In this document: positions 8,126 through 16,845 of the stretch, one piece after another
Layout: every line of letters starts with the position of its first letter
How positions within the stretch are numbered: the first letter of the stretch is position 1
Assembly: GCF_024054565.1 (NCBI RefSeq)
Contig: NZ_JAMXLR010000065.1
Span: forward strand, 1 to 64,000
Source: Aeoliella straminimaris
GTDB lineage: Bacteria; Planctomycetota; Planctomycetia; Pirellulales; Lacipirellulaceae
DNA: 64,000 bases
Direction: 5' to 3'
The notes under the pieces: model-generated
Databases searched by the model: none
What the model saw: only the letters and a program-made list of their open reading frames with translations
What the model was told of the DNA's origin: nothing
Program-made: the position numbers and the translations under genes

Positions 8126-9814
8126 ATGCATAAGGCTATCGTAACTCTGACTCTGTACGCGCTGGTTTCCGCTTCTGCAGTCTCTGCCCAGGAACTCACC
8201 AAGGACTGGCCGATGTGGGGCGGCGATCCGGCGCGGAACAACGTACCGGTCGGCAACAACATCCCCACCGAGTGGGAAGTCGGCGAGTTCGATCCCGAAA
8301 CCGGCGAGTGGGACAGCTCCACGGCCGAAAATATCAAGTGGGTCGCACGCCTCGGCTCGCAGTCGTACGGCAACGCCGTGGTGGCTGGCGATCAAATCTA
8401 CGTCGGCACCAACAACGGTGCGGGCCACCTGGAGCGCTATCCCGCCGACGTCGATCTGGGCGTGCTGCTAGCGTTCGATCGCGAGACGGGGGAACTTCGC
8501 TGGCAGCACTCCAGCGAGAAGCTGAAGACTGGCCGCGTGCACGACTGGCCCGAGCAAGGCATCTGCTGTGCTCCGTACGTCGAGGGCGATCGCCTGTGGT
8601 TCGTCACCAGCCGTGGCGAAGTTCGCTGCCTGGACGTCGAAGGCTTCCGCGACGGCGAGAACGACGGTCCCTACCAGGAAGAACCGGTAGAAGGCGAGAA
8701 CGAAGCCGACGTGGTGTGGTCGCTGAACTTCATGGCCGCGCCTTACTATGTGAGCCAGCACAACATGTGCAGTTGCTCGATCACGGGCGTGGGCGACGTA
8801 ATCTTCGTCAACACGTCGAACGGCCTGGACGAGTCGCACATCAATCTTCCTTCGCCGCAAGCACCGAGCTTCATGGCGGTCGACAAGAACACCGGCGAGG
8901 TGCTGTGGACCGACGACTCGCCCGCCACGAACATCCTGCACGGTCAGTGGTCGAGCCCCACGTACGGCGTGATCAACGGTCAGGAGCAGGTCATTTTCGG
9001 TGGTGGCGATGGCTGGGTGTACAGCTTCGACCCCCGGGGCGACGGCAACGGCAACAGCAAGCTGCTGTGGAAGTTCGACGCCAACCCCAAGGAGTCGGAA
9101 TGGATTCTCGGCGGCCGCGGCACGCGTAACAACATTATTGCCACGCCGGTCATCTACGACGGGCTGGTCTACGTGGCCGTGGGCCAGGACCCCGAGCACC
9201 AGGAAGGCATCGGTCACCTGTGGTGCATCGATCCGAACAAGCGCGGCAACGTGAGCCCTGAGTTGGCGTTCAACTCGGCCGACCCCAACAAGGAGATCGA
9301 ACACAAGCGAATCAAGGCCGTGGAGAAGGACGAGGGCGACTTTGTGCGTCCAAACCCGAACTCGGCCGCCGTGTGGCACTACAGCGAGCAGGACTCCAAC
9401 GGCGATGGCGAGATCGATTACGAAGAGACCATGCACCGCAGTTGCGGCACCGTGGCCATCAAGGACGACATCCTGTACATCGCCGACTTCAGCGGTCTGC
9501 TGCACTGCCTGAACGCTAAGACCGGCGAGCGTTACTGGGTATACGACATGCTGGCCCAATGCTGGGGCTCGCCGCTGATCGTCGACGGCAAGGTCTACAT
9601 CGGCGACGAGGATGGCCAGGTCGCCATCTTCCGTCATTCGTCCGACCCCAACGTGGCGATGGTCGACGACGGTGGCGAGATGCTGCCCTACTACGGCGAA
9701 ATCGAGATGAACAATAGCGTTTACTCCACACCGATCGTGGCGAACAACATCCTCTACATCGCCAACCGCACGCACCTGTTCGCTATCGAAGAAGGTGCCG
9801 AGCCGGAGGAATAA
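8126..9814 (+). CDS. Secreted PQQ-like beta-propeller protein with EF-hand loop
   Basis: The 562-residue product has a short signal peptide (MHKAIVTLTLYALVSASAVSA) and the start motif DWPMWGGDPARNNVPVG. Blade motifs include LLAFDRETGELRWQHS, FMAVDKNTGEVLWTDD and LHCLNAKTGERYWVYD. Residues 423-434 (DSNGDGEIDYEE) form a perfect EF-hand calcium loop inserted between blades, which suggests calcium stabilisation or sensing. An in-frame TTG six codons upstream is less likely than ATG 8126. The gene follows the first propeller gene after 142 bases and is likely to belong to the same functional set, a pair of paralogues. The substrate is unknown. Confidence 0.85.
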   Translation: MHKAIVTLTLYALVSASAVSAQELTKDWPMWGGDPARNNVPVGNNIPTEWEVGEFDPETGEWDSSTAENIKWVARLGSQSYGNAVVAGDQIYVGTNNGAGHLERYPADVDLGVLLAFDRETGELRWQHSSEKLKTGRVHDWPEQGICCAPYVEGDRLWFVTSRGEVRCLDVEGFRDGENDGPYQEEPVEGENEADVVWSLNFMAAPYYVSQHNMCSCSITGVGDVIFVNTSNGLDESHINLPSPQAPSFMAVDKNTGEVLWTDDSPATNILHGQWSSPTYGVINGQEQVIFGGGDGWVYSFDPRGDGNGNSKLLWKFDANPKESEWILGGRGTRNNIIATPVIYDGLVYVAVGQDPEHQEGIGHLWCIDPNKRGNVSPELAFNSADPNKEIEHKRIKAVEKDEGDFVRPNPNSAAVWHYSEQDSNGDGEIDYEETMHRSCGTVAIKDDILYIADFSGLLHCLNAKTGERYWVYDMLAQCWGSPLIVDGKVYIGDEDGQVAIFRHSSDPNVAMVDDGGEMLPYYGEIEMNNSVYSTPIVANNILYIANRTHLFAIEEGAEPEE

Positions 9815-9849
9815 GATTTCACGACGGAGCCACGGAACCAGCAACCACG

Positions 9850-9888
9850 AATCGGCGCTCATCAAATTGGTGATGGTGAGCGTCGATT
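9850..9888. terminator. Hairpin after the second propeller gene
   Basis: Arms 9850-9861 and 9877-9888 pair with one mismatch and enclose a 15-base loop. It lies 35 bases after the stop codon. There is no T run, so intrinsic termination is uncertain. Confidence 0.4.
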
Positions 9889-9957
9889 CGCCTGCTGTGC
9901 CTGCTGGGTGCCCTGCGTAGCGCCGTGGTTGAAACACGACGCACGCAGAACAAGGAC

Positions 9958-10377
9958 ATGAACAAGCAACGCAAGGAGCTGTACATTGTCGGTGCGTGGG
10001 CCATAGTGCTCGCCGTTGTGCTAACGCTTATGTGTCTGCAAGCGATGCAGTTCAAGCGAACTCGCCGCGACATTGCGGCGTTGAAAAGCGCCGATGTGGT
10101 CGATCTGGTTGTCTACGACCACTCTTCCCGATACGGCACGCCTCGGCGCGTGACCGACACCGCCAAGATCGCGGGAGTCCTCAAAAGCTTGCAGGCAGGA
10201 ACCAGGTACCATTCCAGTCACGATCCACACAATGACTTCGAACGATCCGTGATTCTCGAACCACAACAACTGGAGCTGCGGGTATACCAGCGCCCTGGGG
10301 ACGAGAAAGCCGTTGTTGTTAGCCTGAGCGGTGGGGATGTTCGCTGTCCCAATCCGGCGGTGTGGAAAAAGCTGTAA
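9958..10377 (+). CDS. Small single-pass membrane protein, unknown function
   Basis: The 139-residue product begins MNKQRKELYIVGAWAIVL and has one transmembrane helix at about 8-28, then a basic stretch (QFKRTRRDIAALK) and an outward or periplasmic soluble domain of about 100 residues. The domain has strands such as DVVDLVVYDHSSRYGTP and LELRVYQRPGDEKAVVVSL, with no recognised motif. An alternative start 11 codons upstream (GTG 9925) is possible but adds only charged residues. The next gene (receiver-like) follows after 78 bases. I do not recognise the family. Confidence 0.6.
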   Translation: MNKQRKELYIVGAWAIVLAVVLTLMCLQAMQFKRTRRDIAALKSADVVDLVVYDHSSRYGTPRRVTDTAKIAGVLKSLQAGTRYHSSHDPHNDFERSVILEPQQLELRVYQRPGDEKAVVVSLSGGDVRCPNPAVWKKL

Positions 10378-10455
10378 ACGGCCTGCACGATGAAGTATCC
10401 TTGGTACACGCCCCCGCATCCTCTTTCTGTGGTTCACTAACCTTCCAGAGACCTG

Positions 10456-10827
10456 ATGAAACGCATTCTCGACATTGGCAATTGCGGTCCCGATCATGCC
10501 GGGATCACTCGATTCTTCAAGCAGCATTTCGATTGCGAAGTGGCACAGGCCGATCGGGCGGACGATGCGCTCGCGAAGCTCAAAGCACAGCCGTTCGACC
10601 TGGTGGTGGTGAATCGCAAGCTCGACATCGATTACTCCGATGGCCTGGAGGTGATCCGCGAAATCAAATCGACGCCCGAACTGGCCGATGTTCCGGTGAT
10701 GATGATTACCAACTATGCCGAACACCAGAACGCGGCCGTGGCCGCCGGCGCCGTGCGGGGCTTCGGCAAGCTGGAGTTTCACGACCCCCAAACGCTCGAG
10801 CGAGTGCAAGCGGTACTCGCCAGCTAG
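10456..10827 (+). CDS. Receiver-like protein without phosphoacceptor Asp
   Basis: The 123-residue product has the size and alternating strand/helix pattern of a response-regulator receiver domain: MKRILDIGN (strand 1), FDLVVVNRKL (strand 3), VPVMMITNYAE (strand 4) and GFGKLEF (strand 5, with the conserved Lys). The position that should carry the phosphorylated Asp at the end of strand 3 is Asn (VVVNRKLD). The acidic pair after strand 1 is also altered (GNCGPDH). The switch Thr (ITNY) and the Lys are kept. It is therefore a pseudo-receiver, unless the nearby Asp in NRKLD takes over. No output domain is attached and no histidine kinase is nearby. Confidence 0.8.
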   Translation: MKRILDIGNCGPDHAGITRFFKQHFDCEVAQADRADDALAKLKAQPFDLVVVNRKLDIDYSDGLEVIREIKSTPELADVPVMMITNYAEHQNAAVAAGAVRGFGKLEFHDPQTLERVQAVLAS

Positions 10828-10852
10828 AAACCGGTCCGCCCCGGAGAGTCGC

Positions 10853-11473
10853 ATGCTAAGAATTCTGATCCTCGCCTTGCTCGTCTGCCCTGCCCTGCCG
10901 GCCGCTGAACCGAAAGGTCCGAACGCGGACGTGCTCGAGATCGCATACAGCTACAAAGATGGTGGCACGTACCAGTGGAAAGGTTCCGGCGTGCCCGAGG
11001 AACTCTGCTTCGCCGGCGAGCAGATTCTGCCGAAGGGCGAGGGCACCTTCTGCTGTGGCTACACCCTGTCGGTGGTGTTCAAAGCTGCCGAGCGGCGTGG
11101 ATTGCTGGAAGAGAAGTCGATCGACGACATCCGCCAGCTCCACAAATTCTGGTACGGCAACAGCGAAGCCAGCAAGGAAACCTTGGTGCAGTACGCCCTG
11201 GAGCAATTGAAACTGGGCCAGGCCATCGAGCTTGACGACGCCCAGCCGGGCGACTTCGCGCAATTCTGGCGTTCCAATAAGTCGGGACACAGTGTCGTGT
11301 TTTTGGAATGGGTGGTCGATCAAGGGCAGCGAATTGGCGTGAAGTATCGCAGTTCGCAAAAATTGACCGATGGAATTGGCGATCGAGTCGAGTATTTCAG
11401 TGACGCGGACGGCCGGCATGGTAAAATCGACCGCGATCGCTTTTATATCGTCCGGCTGAACAAGCCCAAGTAG
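10853..11473 (+). CDS. Secreted NlpC/P60- or CHAP-like putative cysteine hydrolase
   Basis: The 206-residue product has a signal peptide (MLRILILALLVCPALPAAE). The pattern FCCGYTLSVVF at about residues 65-75, followed by AQPGDFAQFWR and SGHSVVFLEWV, matches the Cys...GD...GHxxxF layout of papain-like NlpC/P60 and CHAP amidases, which cleave peptidoglycan peptides or related amide bonds. The catalytic residues would be one of the tandem cysteines and the His of SGHSVVF. ATG 10853 was chosen because GGAG lies about 8 bases upstream and the signal peptide starts there. Sequence similarity is judged by eye only, so the family call is tentative. Confidence 0.55.
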   Translation: MLRILILALLVCPALPAAEPKGPNADVLEIAYSYKDGGTYQWKGSGVPEELCFAGEQILPKGEGTFCCGYTLSVVFKAAERRGLLEEKSIDDIRQLHKFWYGNSEASKETLVQYALEQLKLGQAIELDDAQPGDFAQFWRSNKSGHSVVFLEWVVDQGQRIGVKYRSSQKLTDGIGDRVEYFSDADGRHGKIDRDRFYIVRLNKPK

Positions 11474-11523
11474 CCGACGAGGCACGCCTCGTCCGACGTC
11501 CACTTCAACCCGGTCAACTTGCC

Positions 11524-12780
11524 ATGTCTCGCCTACTAGTCACCTGCCTCTTCTCCGCCCTGTTCACTACCGCCACGCTGACCTCCACTTGCGCCCTGGC
11601 CAACTGGCCCGAGTGGCGTGGGGCCGAAGGCAACATGGTGGCCCCACCCGGCGATTATCCTGTGGAGATCGGCCCCGAGACGAATTGCCTGTGGCAGGTC
11701 GACCTCGGCGGCGAAGGAGCATCGACGCCTGTGGTGTGGGGCGACTCGATTTTCGTTTCGCTCACCGCCGATGGACAGGACACCGCCGCCAGCTACGACC
11801 TTTCGGGCAAAGAGCGCTGGCGACTCGAACTAGGAGAGGCGCGACAAGGCAAGAATCGCGCGGCCACCGGCAGCAACTCCTCGCCGGTGACCGATGGCGA
11901 ACATGTGGTGTTCTACTTCAAGAGCGGCCTGGTGGTGTGCCTCACCACCGATGGCCAGGAACTCTGGCGGCTCAACCTGCAAGAAAAGTACGGCCCCGAC
12001 ACACTGTGGTGGGACCTTGGCACCTCGCCGGTGCTGACGTCGGCCGGTGTGTGCATCGCCGTAATGCAGGAGGGAGATTCCTACCTGGTAACGCTCGACC
12101 TGGACAACGGCAAAGAAGTCTGGAAAACCAAACGGCAATACACGCGCCCCCGCGAGTCGGATCAGGCCTACACCACGCCGGCCGTGCTGGAGATCGATGG
12201 CCAGGAGACGATCGTCACGTTCGGCGCCGACCACCTCACTGGTCATGATGCCAAGACCGGTAAACTGCTGTGGGAACGCAGCGGCTTCAACCCAGACGAC
12301 AAAGGCATGTGGCGCGTCATCGCCTCGGCCACCATCGCCGACGGGGTGGCCGTAGTGCCGTTCGGGCGGACGGAGTTCCTCACAGCGGTTCCACTCTCCG
12401 AATCGGGCGAGGCGAAGTGGCTCAAGCGCGGCGTCGGTGCCGATGTTCCTTCGCCCGTAGTCGCCGACGGCAAAGTGTTCGTGCTGGGCGACAAAGGCGA
12501 AGTGTCGTGCCTCGACCTGGAGTCGGGCGACGTGATCTGGGAGGACCGCCTGCCCCGCAGCAATGTAAAGTATTACAGCTCGCCGCTATTGGCTGGCGGC
12601 AACCTTTACTGCCTGCGGCAAGACGGCACGTTGTTTGTTATTTCGGCTGGCGACCAGTTCGAGCTCGTCGCCGAGAACGAACTGGGCGACGAATCAGTCG
12701 CCACACCCATCCCGGTGGACGGCACGCTGTTGGTCCGTACACGACACAAACTGTTCCGCTTCGGCACGGGCGCCCAGTAG
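11524..12780 (+). CDS. Secreted PQQ-like beta-propeller protein
   Basis: The 418-residue product has a signal peptide (MSRLLVTCLFSALFTTATLT, cleavage near CALA) and the motif NWPEWRGAEGNMVAP at the mature start. Blades follow at regular spacing (SYDLSGKERWRLELGE, VCLTTDGQELWRLNLQ, LVTLDLDNGKEVWKTK, VSCLDLESGDVIWEDR). It is a single propeller without extra domains, unlike the longer relatives at 5644 and 8126. A short gap of 50 bases separates it from the SMP-30-like gene downstream, with which it may be cotranscribed. Binding of PQQ is unproven. Confidence 0.85.
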   Translation: MSRLLVTCLFSALFTTATLTSTCALANWPEWRGAEGNMVAPPGDYPVEIGPETNCLWQVDLGGEGASTPVVWGDSIFVSLTADGQDTAASYDLSGKERWRLELGEARQGKNRAATGSNSSPVTDGEHVVFYFKSGLVVCLTTDGQELWRLNLQEKYGPDTLWWDLGTSPVLTSAGVCIAVMQEGDSYLVTLDLDNGKEVWKTKRQYTRPRESDQAYTTPAVLEIDGQETIVTFGADHLTGHDAKTGKLLWERSGFNPDDKGMWRVIASATIADGVAVVPFGRTEFLTAVPLSESGEAKWLKRGVGADVPSPVVADGKVFVLGDKGEVSCLDLESGDVIWEDRLPRSNVKYYSSPLLAGGNLYCLRQDGTLFVISAGDQFELVAENELGDESVATPIPVDGTLLVRTRHKLFRFGTGAQ

Positions 12781-12830
12781 CCACTATGTCTCCTCTGAAT
12801 CCGCTCTCCTCTCCTTGAATCGATAGACCC

Positions 12831-13862
12831 ATGAATCAGCGCGCTCTCAACCTATCGCTCCTACTACTCTCGATCTCGCTGCCGCTGCAGGCGCAAACGA
12901 CCATCGACCCTATCGAAACGCTGGGTGAGATTGAGATTCTCGATCCAGCGGCCGAGGCACTGGTGGATCCGGACGCCAAGATCGAACGCCTGGCTACCGG
13001 TTTCCACTGGAGCGAAGGACCGGTTTGGATTGCCGAGGGAGGATTCCTGGTCTTCTCGGACGTGCCGCGGAACACCGTGTTCAAGTGGCAGGACGATGAG
13101 GGGCTGAGCATCTACCTCAAACCGTCGGGCTATACGCAGAGCGCGTCGCGCGAAGGCGAGTCGGGATCGAACGGCCTGGCCGTCGACAACCAGGGCCGAC
13201 TCATCCTGTGCCAGCATGGCGATCACCGGGTGGCTCGCATGGACGCCCCCACCACGGCGGCCGAGCCGAAGTTCATCACCATCGCCGCCGAGTACCAGGG
13301 TAAAGAATTCAACAGCCCGAACGACCTGGCGATTCACTCGTCGGGCGCTATCTACTTCACCGATCCGCCGTATGGGCGCATCGGCGCGTTCAAGAACACC
13401 GACCGCCCGCTCGACTATCAGGGCGTATACCGCGTGATGCCGGGCGAAGAACCAACACTGCTGACCAAGAAGCTCCGCGCCCCCAACGGCATTGCCCTCT
13501 CGCCCGACGAAAAGACGCTGTACGTCGCCCAGTCGGACAGCAGCAACCTGATCTACATGGCGTACAACGTGCTGGACGATGGCTCAATCGACGAAGGCCG
13601 GGTGCTGCTCGACGTGACCGAACTCGGCAAGCAGCGTCCAGGAAGCTGCGACGGTCTGAAAGTCGACACGGCCGGCAACCTGTTCGCCACCGGCCCAGGC
13701 GGCGTGCTGGTCATCTCGCCCGAGGGCAAGCACTTGGCCACCATCCGCACGGGCGACAAGATCGCCAATTGCGGCTTTGGCGAAGACGGTCACACGCTCT
13801 ACATGACCTCGAACCACGACCTGTGCCGCGTGCGGGTGAAAGCGAAGGGGATGGGGTTCTAG
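12831..13862 (+). CDS. SMP-30/gluconolactonase/LRE-family protein, secreted
   Basis: The 343-residue product begins with a signal peptide (MNQRALNLSLLLLSISLPLQA). The family motifs are clear: ATGFHWSEGPVWIAEGGFLV, LVFSDVPRNTVFKW, GSNGLAVDNQGRLILCQHGD, FNSPNDLAIHSSGAIYFTDP, APNGIALSPDEKTLYVAQSD and PGSCDGLKVDTAGNLFATGP. Glu in SEGP, Asn in SPNDL and Asp in CDGLKVD correspond to the divalent-metal site of this six-bladed lactonase family. It probably hydrolyses a sugar lactone in the periplasm. It lies 50 bases after the propeller gene. Confidence 0.9.
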   Translation: MNQRALNLSLLLLSISLPLQAQTTIDPIETLGEIEILDPAAEALVDPDAKIERLATGFHWSEGPVWIAEGGFLVFSDVPRNTVFKWQDDEGLSIYLKPSGYTQSASREGESGSNGLAVDNQGRLILCQHGDHRVARMDAPTTAAEPKFITIAAEYQGKEFNSPNDLAIHSSGAIYFTDPPYGRIGAFKNTDRPLDYQGVYRVMPGEEPTLLTKKLRAPNGIALSPDEKTLYVAQSDSSNLIYMAYNVLDDGSIDEGRVLLDVTELGKQRPGSCDGLKVDTAGNLFATGPGGVLVISPEGKHLATIRTGDKIANCGFGEDGHTLYMTSNHDLCRVRVKAKGMGF

Positions 13863-13876
13863 AGCTCTGTGCAAGG

Positions 13877-14057
13877 AGAATTAGTCGCGGATCGGCGTGG
13901 ATTTTAGCGGATCATCGCGAATCAGATTCAACCTTAAGAGGACTTTCCACGCTCGCGTCGATCATCATGGAGACTTGATGCCCTTAGAGCTCTCGGACGC
14001 TCGTCAGAATCAGCGTAGATCCGCTCCAATCCGCGCAGATCCGCGTCTGATTTTCTC
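13877..14057. repeat. Imperfect inverted repeat between convergent genes
   Basis: The left arm (about 13877-13926) and the reverse complement of the right arm (about 14006-14057) share long matching blocks, for example the words CGCGGATC, GCGGAT and AGCGGATC in the same order. The arms are roughly 50 bases each with about 80 bases between them. The pair sits between the 3' ends of the gluconolactonase-like gene and the minus-strand gene at 14085, so a bidirectional transcript-end structure is possible. Confidence 0.6.
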
Positions 14058-14084
14058 TGAAGTGAATGTCGCTTTGCTTCTTAA

Positions 14085-15398
14085 TTACGGCAGCTTGATT
14101 CCCTCCAGCTGGTATTCGTAGTCCCGTTCGACGATCGACACCGGCGATTCGTACACCCAGCTCAGGCCGTCGATGCCTTCGGGCAGGTCGAACAGGTAGG
14201 CGATACCGACTTCGGTGGCAGTTTGCTTGGTGGTTTCAAAGCCCGCGTGGTCGATGGGTTCGCCGTCGTCGCCCACCAGGTAGGTGATGTTGTTGAACAC
14301 CCAGCCGCGGTGCGAGGCCAGTGCGCCGTTATCGTTTTCCAGCTCCAGATTCATGTGCACTTCCCAGATGGGACCGTTCTGCACCACCCGCTCGAGCGTC
14401 ACCTTCACACCGCCGAGCGTCTTGACGATGGGCTCTTTACTTTTCAGATCGTCGAAACGGAACTTCTCCCGCTTACCCGGCACAAGGGCCGTGATCTTGC
14501 CGCCCAGCAGCATGATCTCTTCCACCGAACGATCGGGCAGCTCAAACGGCACCGTAATGGTCGACGCACAGGTGCCCTCCTGCACTTCGATGTTGAACAC
14601 CTGCTGCTCCTGCGCCGGAGCAAGCCGCTCGCCGTCGGGAGTGATGGCGTCCAGGCGGGTCATTTGCTGCGTAAGCGCGATGGGTCGCAGGCGTGGTTCC
14701 CAGCCAATTTCCAGATCGAGCCGCAGCGCCTGATTCGACGGGTTTCGCATCCCCCGGGTGGCGCTGACCTCGATTACTTCGAACCGGAACGGCCCGCTGT
14801 AGCAGGCGCGGCCGAAACGTTGCCCTTCGCCTTCGCCGCGAGCCACCAGGGCCAGGGCGTCCTCGCCGGCGTAGGCGTACTGGCTGAGCTGGGCCTGGTC
14901 CATGACTTGATCCATCACCGACCAGAAGGGTTCGTTCTCCACCTTCATGATGATCTGCGGGCTGGCCGCCACGGCGTCGGGTTCGCGGTTGTCGACAATC
15001 TTGTTGCCGGTGAGCTCTTCCAGCTTCTTGATCACGTCCGCCAATGGCCAATTGATCGCCTCGAGCGAGACTTTCGACGCCTCGATGGCCTGAGCGGCCA
15101 GGCGTTGCTCGACCATCTTGCGGATGGTCGACAACCGCTCGCGAACCGCTGGGGGCATGCTGTCGTTGGGCTTGGGCAGCACCGCCAGGAACTTCTCGGG
15201 CCCCACGCCTTCGACGTCCACCAGATTCAGCAGGTTCTGCTCGGCAATGTCACGTTCCGAGATGGTATCGGCGTCCAGCAGAGCGACCAGCTCTTCGATC
15301 TGCGCGGTCAACTGCTCGTCGTCGGCGCGAACGGAAGTCATGGCACTGACGACCACTCCCAAGAGCACCAGGTACCAAACACTTTTTCGTAGCGACAT
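14085..15398 (-). CDS. Secreted protein with secretin-N (STN)-like region
   Basis: The 437-residue product has a signal peptide (MSLRKSVWYLVLLGVVVSAM, cut near VRA). A helical N-terminal part follows (IEELVALLDADTISERDIAE). Residues about 100-180 resemble the short STN fold found in secretins and TonB receptors (PLADVIKKLEELTGNKI, NEPFWSVMDQVMDQAQLS). The C-terminal 250 residues are beta-rich with a probable Ig-like sheet (FRFEVIEVSATRGM, GGVKVTLERVVQNGPIWEVH). It is not a full secretin because the gate and barrel segments are absent. ATG 15398 has AGGA upstream and starts the signal peptide; 58 further upstream codons look non-coding. Confidence 0.65.
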   Translation of the reverse strand: MSLRKSVWYLVLLGVVVSAMTSVRADDEQLTAQIEELVALLDADTISERDIAEQNLLNLVDVEGVGPEKFLAVLPKPNDSMPPAVRERLSTIRKMVEQRLAAQAIEASKVSLEAINWPLADVIKKLEELTGNKIVDNREPDAVAASPQIIMKVENEPFWSVMDQVMDQAQLSQYAYAGEDALALVARGEGEGQRFGRACYSGPFRFEVIEVSATRGMRNPSNQALRLDLEIGWEPRLRPIALTQQMTRLDAITPDGERLAPAQEQQVFNIEVQEGTCASTITVPFELPDRSVEEIMLLGGKITALVPGKREKFRFDDLKSKEPIVKTLGGVKVTLERVVQNGPIWEVHMNLELENDNGALASHRGWVFNNITYLVGDDGEPIDHAGFETTKQTATEVGIAYLFDLPEGIDGLSWVYESPVSIVERDYEYQLEGIKLP

Positions 15399-15666
15399 TG
15401 TTCCGTTCCTCACTCGTCGTTGGTCAAACGCCCTGCTAGGAACGAACGAATTCGAGGCGGAAGCGGCCTGCGCAAAAGCCTGGGCAATCGTCGGTACCAG
15501 AAGTTCAGCTTGACGGGGGAGTTGTTCGAAGGCGACGTGTTGCGTTTTCGCCTCATGATCCGCTCTTCGCATTTTAAGCGGGTTGCCGGGAAAAGTCTCG
15601 CCTGTTTTGCAAGGTAAGCTTTAGGGTCGCCAGTTGCCCGTATTTCTCACCGAATCCAGCCAAGCC

Positions 15667-16737
15667 ATGATTCGAATCTGCTTGCCGCTCGTTGTTCTGG
15701 CCATGCTCACCTCCTCGATGGCCGCGGCCCAGGACTTCATGTTCTCCGCCAAGTACAATGGCGACGAGCTCGAAGGGCGGCCGCTGCTCTGGACCGACCA
15801 GCAGATGCTGATCCTCGCCCGTGACGGGGCGCTGCACACGGTCGATCCCCGCCAGGCGGAAGAGGCTCGCAAGACGGCGCCGCGTTTCCAGGGATACACG
15901 ACCAGCGAAATGCGCAGCGCCCTGTACGACGAGTTTGGCAGAGCGAAGACCGTTACCTCCACGGGACACTACCTAGTGGTGCACCGACCCGGCGAAAGCG
16001 ACGCCTGGGCCACGCGGTTCGAAGAGCTCTACCGGTCGTTTCAGAACTACTTTCGCGTCCGCGGGTTCAAGCTGCACCGTCCCAAGTACCCGCTGGTGGC
16101 CGTGATCTACGATTCGGAGCAGGAGTACCACGAAGCGGCCCGTAAGACCGGCGCCGAGTTGCAACCCAACACGCTGGGGCACTACGACCCCACGTCGAAC
16201 CGCGTGCTGATGTTCGATCGCGTTGGCAATCACGATCGCGATTGGGGCATCACCGCCAACACCATCGTCCACGAGGCCACCCACCAGATGGCCTTCAACA
16301 CCGGGTTGCACAGCCGCACGGCCACCACGCCGCAATGGGTGGTCGAAGGACTGGCCACGATGTTCGAAGCCCGTGGCGTGTACCAGAGCGGCGCGGGCGA
16401 CACTCGGCGGGATCGCATTAACCAGGGGCGGCTGGACGACTACTTCCACTTTGTCGATTCGGCGACTGGCAAACTGACGCTGGGCGAACTGGTCGCCAGC
16501 GACACGCCGTTTCGCACCTCGTCCCAGCGGGCCTACGCCGAAGCGTGGGCGCTGACGTTCTTCCTGAGCGAGACCCGCCCCCGTGAGTACGAACAGTACC
16601 TGAAGCTGACGGCCGCGAGGAAGCCGCTGAGCGAGTACGAGCCCGTGGAGCGAGTACGCGATTTTCAAAGCGTGTTTGGCAACGACCTGACCATGTTGGA
16701 ATCGAACTTCCGCACGTGGATGAACGAACTGCGGTAG
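15667..16737 (+). CDS. Secreted DUF1570-like zinc metalloprotease
   Basis: The 356-residue product has a signal peptide (MIRICLPLVVLAMLTSSMAAA). HEATHQ at 202-207 gives the HExxH zinc site, and Glu228 in WVVEGLATMFEA is the likely third ligand, as in gluzincin-type DUF1570 proteins. Upstream, TGHYLVVHRPGES and RPKYPLVAVIYDSEQEYHEA fit the usual N-terminal region of this family. Its substrate is unknown; family members are thought to be periplasmic or surface peptidases. ATG 15667 starts the signal peptide, whereas the in-frame extension of 11 codons does not. Confidence 0.8.
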   Translation: MIRICLPLVVLAMLTSSMAAAQDFMFSAKYNGDELEGRPLLWTDQQMLILARDGALHTVDPRQAEEARKTAPRFQGYTTSEMRSALYDEFGRAKTVTSTGHYLVVHRPGESDAWATRFEELYRSFQNYFRVRGFKLHRPKYPLVAVIYDSEQEYHEAARKTGAELQPNTLGHYDPTSNRVLMFDRVGNHDRDWGITANTIVHEATHQMAFNTGLHSRTATTPQWVVEGLATMFEARGVYQSGAGDTRRDRINQGRLDDYFHFVDSATGKLTLGELVASDTPFRTSSQRAYAEAWALTFFLSETRPREYEQYLKLTAARKPLSEYEPVERVRDFQSVFGNDLTMLESNFRTWMNELR

Positions 16738-16845
16738 CGGGCCAAGGTCGGCGCGACCGCGGGCGATTTCTGCGCAGCGATAAGCGTTCGGGTGTGGGGC
16801 TGGCGGAGTTCGTCCCCAGGCACCTGGTCGCGTTCTACACGCGGG

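Noticed and set aside
8468..9937. 489-codon open frame on the minus strand
   Set aside because: It lies opposite the PQQ-like gene at 8126, which has a signal peptide and blade motifs. The minus frame has no recognisable domain and is a by-product of GC-rich third positions.
14223..15392. 389-codon open frame on the plus strand
   Set aside because: It is antisense to the secreted STN-like gene (signal peptide, AGGA before its start). No domain is visible in the plus frame.
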